NCBI GenBank assembly: GCA_028877195.1
Contig: JAPPIL010000140.1
Span: 1 to 11,200, forward strand
Direction: 5' to 3'
Length of the DNA stretch: 11,200 nt
Source of the DNA: Pseudomonadota bacterium
GTDB taxonomy: Bacteria > Bdellovibrionota_B > Oligoflexia > Oligoflexales > JAPPIL01
The position numbers and the translations under genes are program-made. A model generated the notes under the pieces. It made no database searches, had not been told where the DNA came from, and worked only from the letters and a program-made list of their open reading frames with translations. Positions 6,504 to 11,200 of this stretch are shown one piece after another; within the stretch, counting starts at the first letter, position 1; the number at the start of each line of letters is the position of its first letter.

Positions 6504-7373
6504 TTGGCAATTCTTATCGACGAAAATACACGAGTAATAACGCAGGGTATCACTGGCCGAGCTGGGAAATTCCACACACGGTTATCGCAAGAGTATGCGC
6601 CCTGCATGGTGGGTGGTGTGCATCCGTATAAGAGTGGTCAAACGGTGTTGGACTTGCCTGTATTTGGCACGGTCGCAGCGGCACGAGCGGCGACAGGGGC
6701 GACAGTATCGGTGATATATGTTCCTCCTGCTGCGGCTGCTGATGCGATAATTGAAGCGATAGACAGTGAGATGGAGCTTATCGTTTGTATCACTGAAGGA
6801 ATTCCAACGCTGGACATGTTGCGAGTCAATGCTATCTTGCGTAAGAGCAGTTCGAGGTTGATTGGGCCGAACTGTCCTGGGGTTATTTCGCCTGGCAAGT
6901 GTCATGTTGGAATTATGCCAGGTTATGTGCACAAGCAAGGTTGTGTGGGGATTATCTCGCGCTCTGGAACATTGACCTATGAGGCGGTGTGGCAGACGAG
7001 TAACAATGGTTTAGGACAGAGCACTTGTATCGGTATCGGCGGCGACCCGATTATTGGCACGGATTTTGTTGCCTTGTTAGAGTTGTTTGAGCGGGATGAT
7101 GATACTAAAGGCATTGTTTTGATCGGTGAGATCGGTGGTGAAGACGAAATCATCGCGGCTGATTACATCAAGGACAATGTTAGCAAGCCAGTTGTTAGCT
7201 TTATCGCTGGTCAAACGGCACCGCGTGGCAAGGTGATGGGGCATGCGGGTGCAGTGGTAGCAGGTGGTAAGGGTGGGGCAAAGGAAAAAATGGCGGCATT
7301 GGCAGCGGCGGGCGTGAAGGTTGCTAATTCTCCTGCCGAGATTGGCGCATTGATGGCTGAAGTTTTATCTTGA
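6504..7373 (+). CDS. sucD: Succinyl-CoA synthetase alpha subunit
   Basis: The 289-residue alpha subunit, which binds CoA and carries the phosphorylated histidine that relays phosphate to the nucleotide. Visible: Rossmann CoA-binding segment with QGITGRAGKFH, SVIYVPPAAAADAI, ITEGIP, GPNCPGVISPG, SRSGTLTYEAV, GIGGDPIIGTDF, GEIGGEDE, and the active-site His247 in GHAGAVVAGGKGG (E. coli His246). Length equals the E. coli protein. Translation begins at TTG 6504, supported by AGGAG (6493-6497) with a six-base spacer and the family start MAILIDENT. Its TGA stop (7371-7373) overlaps the TTG start of murB, implying translational coupling. Confidence 0.97.
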   Translation: MAILIDENTRVITQGITGRAGKFHTRLSQEYAPCMVGGVHPYKSGQTVLDLPVFGTVAAARAATGATVSVIYVPPAAAADAIIEAIDSEMELIVCITEGIPTLDMLRVNAILRKSSSRLIGPNCPGVISPGKCHVGIMPGYVHKQGCVGIISRSGTLTYEAVWQTSNNGLGQSTCIGIGGDPIIGTDFVALLELFERDDDTKGIVLIGEIGGEDEIIAADYIKDNVSKPVVSFIAGQTAPRGKVMGHAGAVVAGGKGGAKEKMAALAAAGVKVANSPAEIGALMAEVLS

Positions 7374-8317
7374 TCGACCTCCGCAAGCTTACCTATTACC
7401 AGACGGGTGGTGGCTGCGATAAATTCTATGCTCCCACTTCACAGACAGAGCTACAGTCTGCCGTTTCAGACTTAGCGACAAGCAATACTCCTTATTTTAT
7501 TTTAGGTGCAGGCACAAACTCATTAGTCAGCGATAGACACTGGCAGGGGGTGGTGCTGTCTTTGCATAAGATGAATGTGCTAGAGGTGCGAGGCGATGTC
7601 ATCGTATGTCAAGCTGGGGTGTTGAATGCCAGCGTTGTTAGTGCGGCGTTGGCGAATGATTTGGCGGGGGTAGGATGGATGCATCGTTTGCCAGGTCAAA
7701 TCGGTGCGACGACACGAATGAATGCGCGTTGTTATGGTGGTGAGATTAGCCAAGTGGTTAAGAGTGTAACGGCAGTCTCGGCGCAGGGTGAGTTGCGGAC
7801 GTATCGGCATGCGTCTATGTTTCGTGGCTATAAGGATACGGTGTTTATGCGCAATGGTGATATTATTACGGCGGTTGAGTTGCAGTTGCAGGCGGGTGAT
7901 AAGAAGAATATCCAGTCGCTGATGCGGCATGCTGAACGCGACCGCATCGCTAAAGGGCATTTTCTCTATCCTTCATGTGGATGTGTGTTTAAGAATGACC
8001 ATCGGCTTGGTTTGCCGAGTGGTTTGTTGTTGGAGAAGGCGGGGGTGCATCGGCTTGCGCAGGGCAGGGTTTTTGTTAATCGCAAGCATGCTAATTTTAT
8101 TTTCAACGATGGTGGTTCAAGCGCTGATATTGTGAGTTTGAGTTTACAGATGCGGGAGGCTGTTTATCAGCAATTTGGTATTTGGTTGCAGTATGAGATG
8201 GAGTTTTTGGGGAAGTTTTCTCCTGATCTGCAAGCAGAACTGCAACGCCAAGAAGAGACGGATATGGGTAATAGCAACTATCTTGCTTTGCTGGCGGTGC
8301 GTGGTCGATGCAAGTAG
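7370..8317 (+). CDS. murB: UDP-N-acetylmuramate dehydrogenase (UDP-GlcNAc-enolpyruvate reductase)
   Basis: A 315-residue cytoplasmic FAD enzyme that reduces enolpyruvyl-UDP-GlcNAc with NADPH to UDP-MurNAc, the second committed step of peptidoglycan precursor synthesis. FAD-binding LGAGTNSLVSD is near residues 45-55; GWMHRLPGQIGATTRMNARCYGGE corresponds to the usual G(x)IPG(x)GG(x)MNAGAYGGE block. Active-site candidates are Tyr154 in RGYKDTVF, Cys205 in CGCVFKND (where E. coli has Ser229), and Glu276 in YEMEFLG. KHANFIFN near residue 240 is typical. A divergent ~30-residue C-terminal tail follows. TTG 7370 overlaps the sucD stop by four bases and has no strong RBS, so coupling is likely. The next gene starts inside its last codons. 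MurB beside TCA genes is an unusual arrangement. Confidence 0.9.
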   Translation: MIDLRKLTYYQTGGGCDKFYAPTSQTELQSAVSDLATSNTPYFILGAGTNSLVSDRHWQGVVLSLHKMNVLEVRGDVIVCQAGVLNASVVSAALANDLAGVGWMHRLPGQIGATTRMNARCYGGEISQVVKSVTAVSAQGELRTYRHASMFRGYKDTVFMRNGDIITAVELQLQAGDKKNIQSLMRHAERDRIAKGHFLYPSCGCVFKNDHRLGLPSGLLLEKAGVHRLAQGRVFVNRKHANFIFNDGGSSADIVSLSLQMREAVYQQFGIWLQYEMEFLGKFSPDLQAELQRQEETDMGNSNYLALLAVRGRCK

Positions 8318-9087
8318 GTTTGAGTTTACATACCGAGATGTTTGATGCGGTGCTTGAGCATCAGCCTGACATCGCTTGGTTAGAGGTGGTGGCAGAGAAT
8401 TTTTTCTCTGCTGGTGGGCATCATGACAAACTTCTGCGTTTGCGGGAGGATTATGACTTGTCGTTGCACTGTTTGAATATGAACATCGGTGGCACAGATG
8501 CGTTGGATGACATGTATTTGCAGAATGTTGCTGCGTTGTGCGCAAAGTTTCAACCGACGTTGTTATCAGGGCATATCAGTTATGAGACGCATGCGGGTGA
8601 ATGTTTGCATGATTTGTTGCCAATTCCTTTCAATACCGAGAGTTTGAGAAATTCTGTTGCCAGAGTGGGAAGGATTCAAGAGACTTTGCAGCGTCGGTTA
8701 TTGTTGGAGAATATCTCTTATTACACCGAGTATGAGGAGAGCGATATTGCTGAAGTTGAGTTTAACAATGCTTTGGCAAAGGACAGTGGTGCAGGACTAC
8801 TGTTAGACTTGAATAATCTTTGGGTTAATCATGTCAACCTTCGGTATTCGGTGGCTGATTATCTCGCTGCTTTGCATTGGGATAGTGTTGGTGAGGTGCA
8901 TCTCGCAGGCGGTGAGGAACAGGATAATTTGCTCATCGACACGCATGGCGCAGCCGTGCCTGCACAGGTGTTGGCATTGTTACGAACATCGCAAGACAAG
9001 TTACCTGCGACAGCACCGATTATCTACGAGCGTGATACTAATATACCTTCGTTGCCTGATCTTTTGCGTTTTCGTGAGCAGTTGTAA
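8308..9087 (+). CDS. DUF692 / MNIO family multinuclear non-heme iron enzyme
   Basis: A 259-residue TIM-barrel protein of the DUF692 (MNIO) family, whose characterised members (MbnB, TglH and relatives) use two or three iron atoms to oxidise cysteine or other residues in ribosomal peptides. The family ligand pattern is complete: His54 in LSLH, His89 in LSGHISY, Glu134 in LLLEN, Asp167, Asn169/170 and His175 in DLNNLWVNHVN, His198 in EVHLAGG, Asp211 and His213 in IDTHG, Glu241 in IIYERD. GLSLHTEMF at 4-12 replaces the usual GxGLR..H opening. Also typical are WLEVVAENFF and DLLPIPFN. ATG 8308 lies inside the last codons of murB (10-base overlap), so it is probably translated by coupling. It is the last gene of the operon. 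No DUF2063-type partner, precursor peptide or transporter is seen here, so substrate and product are unknown. Family assignment is firm. Confidence 0.88.
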   Translation: MQVGLSLHTEMFDAVLEHQPDIAWLEVVAENFFSAGGHHDKLLRLREDYDLSLHCLNMNIGGTDALDDMYLQNVAALCAKFQPTLLSGHISYETHAGECLHDLLPIPFNTESLRNSVARVGRIQETLQRRLLLENISYYTEYEESDIAEVEFNNALAKDSGAGLLLDLNNLWVNHVNLRYSVADYLAALHWDSVGEVHLAGGEEQDNLLIDTHGAAVPAQVLALLRTSQDKLPATAPIIYERDTNIPSLPDLLRFREQL

Positions 9088-9147
9088 GGTGGTTATCAAT
9101 ATTCACACTTGTAGACTTTTGGGTTGAGGCGCTTGCAGGGTGAGAGC

Positions 9148-9195
9148 ACGAGAGAGGGCACTCAAGTGAAATGAGGCTGCACCAGACTCTCTCGT
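9148..9195. terminator. Inverted repeat between convergent genes
   Basis: ACGAGAGAG (9148-9156) is perfectly complementary to CTCTCTCGT (9187-9195). An overlapping alternative pairs GAGAGCAC (9143-9150 region) with GTGCTCTC near 9228-9236, inside the end of the minus-strand gene. Sited between the converging MNIO and minus-strand genes, it could end transcription from both sides. The 30-base loop and the lack of a T run on either strand make a classical intrinsic terminator doubtful. Otherwise 9088-9207 holds nothing recognisable. Confidence 0.4.
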
Positions 9196-9207
9196 ATCAA
9201 AAGACGG

Positions 9208-9795
9208 TTATCTACCAGATAAGTATTGTGCTCTCGCTTTACCAATGGCGATACGTAAGCCTTGATCGCTGTTATCAGCAGATGCTTGCACATAGAGGTC
9301 GTAGACATCGGGGCGAAGTTGTTTGATCGTATGCAGTATATCGTTAGCACGAGGGATGAAACCTGCCTCATCCTGTAAGTCTCCGACGATCGCGATGAGG
9401 TCAGGTTTTTCGCCACTAAAATACTTGCGCACCCGCTCACCATTTTGTTGCTTGATCTGCATACTAAACACATCGCCACGCATCACCATCGCCTTTTCTA
9501 ACGACCTTCCCACAACTATGCGCAGACCTGTGTCAGAGTAAAAGTTACTATACCAGCCTGTTTTGTAGAAACTAAACACATCGGGATAGTAGTCGTCTAA
9601 ATACTGAATAACTGCATCAATCGTTACTCCACCCTTATCCCATGCTAGGGCTTCAACAAATTCCCGCTGTTCCACTAAACTAAATATAGCACCTCTGATG
9701 TAGTCGATGCGACTGGCTGCTGGTAACACACCTCTGGCATAACCAACACTTGTCGTCAACAAGCAAGCTACGAGTAAAGATACATACACACGCAT
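9208..9795 (-). CDS. Small exported protein with two related halves, function unknown
   Basis: Read from ATG 9795, this is a 195-residue protein with a signal peptide: MRVYVSLLVACLLTTSVGYA, with likely cleavage after Ala20. The RBS GGGAGGA (plus-strand 9801-9807) is five bases upstream and fixes this start; the open frame continues to 9873 without support. The mature part has no cysteine and looks helical. Two segments resemble each other: 56-103 contains PDVFSFY then SDTGLRIVVGRSLEKAM, and 147-192 contains PDVYDLY then SDQGLRIAIGKARAQYL, with a two-residue spacing difference. This implies an internal duplication of a roughly 70-90-residue unit. A LVAC near residue 11 resembles a lipobox but is too close to the N-terminus. 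It lies 115 bases downstream of the DAHP synthase gene on the same strand. I do not recognise the family. Confidence 0.75.
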   Translation of the reverse strand: MRVYVSLLVACLLTTSVGYARGVLPAASRIDYIRGAIFSLVEQREFVEALAWDKGGVTIDAVIQYLDDYYPDVFSFYKTGWYSNFYSDTGLRIVVGRSLEKAMVMRGDVFSMQIKQQNGERVRKYFSGEKPDLIAIVGDLQDEAGFIPRANDILHTIKQLRPDVYDLYVQASADNSDQGLRIAIGKARAQYLSGR

Positions 9796-9868
9796 GAGTG
9801 TCCTCCCTAAATTACAGTTACTGACTACTGACAAAGTGCGTAGGCAAATAGCACAGAGATATGGGTGA

Positions 9869-9901
9869 TGCAAGGCTAATTGCCAGCAGTGCTAGCCTGC
9901 A
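9869..9901 (-). terminator. Hairpin just downstream of the DAHP synthase gene
   Basis: TGCA+AGGCTA (9869-9878) pairs with TAGCCT+GCA (9893-9901), nine base pairs with one bulged A and a 14-base loop. It begins ten bases after the DAHP synthase stop on the minus strand and precedes the signal-peptide gene. No T run follows. It could be a weak terminator or mRNA-protecting hairpin partly separating the two minus-strand genes. Confidence 0.35.
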
Positions 9902-9910
9902 AGCTGCCAG

Positions 9911-11095
9911 CTAAATGAGCGATGCGACGAACTCGGCTAGTTCCAAGCTTTGCTCTCTATTCAGGCGTGGGTCGCAACCGCTCTCGTAGCGATGCGATAA
10001 GTCAGATACCGTTAGTGCCGATTTCCCGCCTATACATTCGGTAACGGCACTGCTCGCTATTTCAAGATGCACGCCGCCAAGATAGCTGCCCAATTCACGA
10101 TGCACTTTGCAACTCATCTCTATCTCGGCGCAGATGTCGTCAAAACATCTGGTCTTGATACCCAACCGCTGCACAGTATTGCCATGCATGGGATCAACCA
10201 TCCAGATAACCTGTTGCTCGCCTGCACGACAGGCATCGATCAAGCGCGGCAATTTAGCGGCAACTTCATCCTTTCCCAACCGCACGATTACGACGATAGG
10301 CTTGTCTACCGTTTGCCGTAAACGTCGCACGATTGCGACTAACTCGGCGGCTGCGATATTCGCACCGACTTTCACGCCAATAGGATTATTCACCCCCCGC
10401 AACAGCTCCACTTGTGCACTGTCCAGCGCACAACAGCGTGCTCCTACCCAGAGCATGTGGCCACTACAGTCATAGTAGTCGTTAGCAAACCTACGCACCT
10501 GGGTCTGCTCATAAGCAAGTAGCAATCCTTCATGCGAGGTGAAAATTTGCGGATAAGTGCGGCGCATGTATAGCAATGTTTTGGCGGCATGCTCGTAAGC
10601 GGCGATAAGGTTGCGAGGTTTGGGTTGGCGACTGTCTTGATCAAAGGCAATGCTATTTACCGCATCACCGAAGTAATTGGGTATGGTTTGACCCTTATGG
10701 GTAATATACCTGTGCGAGCGCGGTTTAGCATATTGACCTGCGATTCGACCGATGGTGATTACCTCGCGCTTTGCTGCTTGCTCTTCCCCCGCCTCTGATG
10801 TTTGCCCCGCGAGATGCTTTGCCATAGCCGTCAACAGTGCAAGTTTTGATTGCACGACATCTTCTCGACAGTCGCTAAACATTTCGGCACAATCACCCGC
10901 CTGTAAGATAAATGCTTTGCCAGCCGCTACTTGCTGTAACTTGTGCCGCAAACGCAGAATATCGTCTACTTGCACCAATGGTGGGTAAGTGCGCAACTCC
11001 TGCAACACGGCAGCATACTCTTGCTCATCGCAATACTTTGGTTGCTGTATTATCTTGTGGTCTTGCCACGAGTTTACTTGCCAGTCGTTTGCCAT
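9911..11095 (-). CDS. aroG: Type II 3-deoxy-D-arabino-heptulosonate-7-phosphate (DAHP) synthase, short form
   Basis: Condenses phosphoenolpyruvate with erythrose 4-phosphate, the first shikimate step. The start is ATG 11095 (MANDWQVNSWQ): AAGGA lies eight bases upstream, whereas ATG 11158 has no RBS. The product has 394 residues. Motifs: QQPKY, QAGDCAE (65-71, metal Cys69), GRIAGQYAKPRS (116-127), PNYFGDAVN, FTSHEGLLL (185-193), NNPIGVKVG, VDPMHGNT (metal His304), GVHLEI (metal Glu345), TECIGG, and CDPRLN (metal Asp375). Common type II enzymes of about 450-470 residues have roughly 45 extra residues between the AYxxSAxTL helix and FTSHE; here AYEHAAKTLLYM passes to FTSHE in about seven residues, as in the PhzC-like type IIB enzymes. 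The usual GERTR reads GARCC (218-222). A charged insertion of about 12 residues (98-111) precedes GRIAGQ. No phenazine genes are present. Confidence 0.92.
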   Translation of the reverse strand: MANDWQVNSWQDHKIIQQPKYCDEQEYAAVLQELRTYPPLVQVDDILRLRHKLQQVAAGKAFILQAGDCAEMFSDCREDVVQSKLALLTAMAKHLAGQTSEAGEEQAAKREVITIGRIAGQYAKPRSHRYITHKGQTIPNYFGDAVNSIAFDQDSRQPKPRNLIAAYEHAAKTLLYMRRTYPQIFTSHEGLLLAYEQTQVRRFANDYYDCSGHMLWVGARCCALDSAQVELLRGVNNPIGVKVGANIAAAELVAIVRRLRQTVDKPIVVIVRLGKDEVAAKLPRLIDACRAGEQQVIWMVDPMHGNTVQRLGIKTRCFDDICAEIEMSCKVHRELGSYLGGVHLEIASSAVTECIGGKSALTVSDLSHRYESGCDPRLNREQSLELAEFVASLI

Positions 11096-11154
11096 CCGTA
11101 TATCCTTCCAGCGGGTTAGGTTAGCACTGCGATATTGACTCTCCAAGCTTTGTT

Positions 11155-11167
11155 GCATAAGTAATGC
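11155..11167. promoter_or_regulatory. Near-palindrome upstream of the DAHP synthase gene
   Basis: GCATAAGTAATGC reads as an imperfect palindrome (GCAT outer arms and one inner pair, one mismatch), 60-72 bases upstream of the chosen DAHP synthase start. It could be an operator, but a short palindrome occurring once is weak evidence. No convincing -35/-10 pair was found in 11096-11183. Confidence 0.15.
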
Positions 11168-11183
11168 CTATTTTTGTTTGTAT

Positions 11184-11200
11184 GGGGGGGGGGGGGGGGG
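11184..11200. repeat. Poly-G tract of at least 17 bases reaching the window edge
   Basis: Seventeen consecutive G occupy the end of the window, so the true length is unknown. On the minus strand it is a poly-C run about 90 bases upstream of the DAHP synthase start. It may be a genuine hypervariable homopolymer or a sequencing/assembly artefact at a contig end. Confidence 0.8.

Noticed and set aside
9088..9207. MNIO precursor peptide directly downstream of the MNIO gene
   Set aside because: No short frame with an RBS and cysteine-rich core was seen in these 120 bases.
9796..9873. Longer N-terminus for the exported minus-strand protein
   Set aside because: It would bury the signal peptide behind 26 residues; GGGAGGA five bases before ATG 9795 marks the true start.
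11096..11158. Longer DAHP synthase start at ATG 11158
   Set aside because: No RBS upstream, and the AAGGA with eight-base spacing supports ATG 11095, which also begins at the family-typical tryptophan-containing N-terminus.

Overview
The window looks like a moderately GC, gene-dense bacterial chromosome segment, probably Gram-negative. The evidence is an exported lipoprotein with a proline-rich linker, the peptidoglycan enzyme MurB, and SucC/SucD sequences that read like proteobacterial (alpha/gamma) versions. All genes read with standard stops, including TGA as stop, and there are no rRNA, tRNA, CRISPR or transposase genes. A genus cannot be assigned from the sequence. Several core proteins are unusually divergent: RsmA, MurB and the type II DAHP synthase. 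This suggests a poorly sampled or host-associated lineage, which is an inference.

Layout. Bases 1-1144 hold a leader and a cysteine-rich lipoprotein of unknown function. A strong hairpin (1152-1187) separates it from rplS (bL19) and rsmA (16S rRNA dimethyltransferase). These two lie in the same reading frame with one TAA between them, and rsmA has no ATG/GTG/TTG start ahead of its conserved N-terminal motif. Bases 2403-3103 hold a non-coding stretch with a possible promoter, a possible 41-codon small ORF, and an unrecognised basic 147-residue protein with a very strong ribosome-binding site. A small two-helix membrane protein is encoded convergently on the minus strand (3121-3462), followed by about 200 bases without a recognisable gene.

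From 3671 to 9087 five plus-strand genes are packed as one apparent operon: pruA (1-pyrroline-5-carboxylate dehydrogenase), sucC, sucD, murB, and a DUF692/MNIO-family (multinuclear non-heme iron-dependent oxidative enzyme) gene. The gaps are 16 and 24 bp, then overlaps of 4 and 10 bp. The first three fit an energy pathway from proline/glutamate semialdehyde through glutamate, 2-oxoglutarate and succinyl-CoA to succinate plus ATP/GTP. MurB starts UDP-MurNAc synthesis. The MNIO gene is the most intriguing: it keeps the whole metal-ligand set of a family known for modifying peptides, but no partner protein or precursor peptide is seen here.

The last 2.1 kb is on the minus strand. It encodes a short type II DAHP synthase lacking the extra-barrel segment linked to allosteric control, and a small exported protein built from two related halves. 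The window ends in a run of 17 G that reaches the edge, upstream of the DAHP synthase gene.
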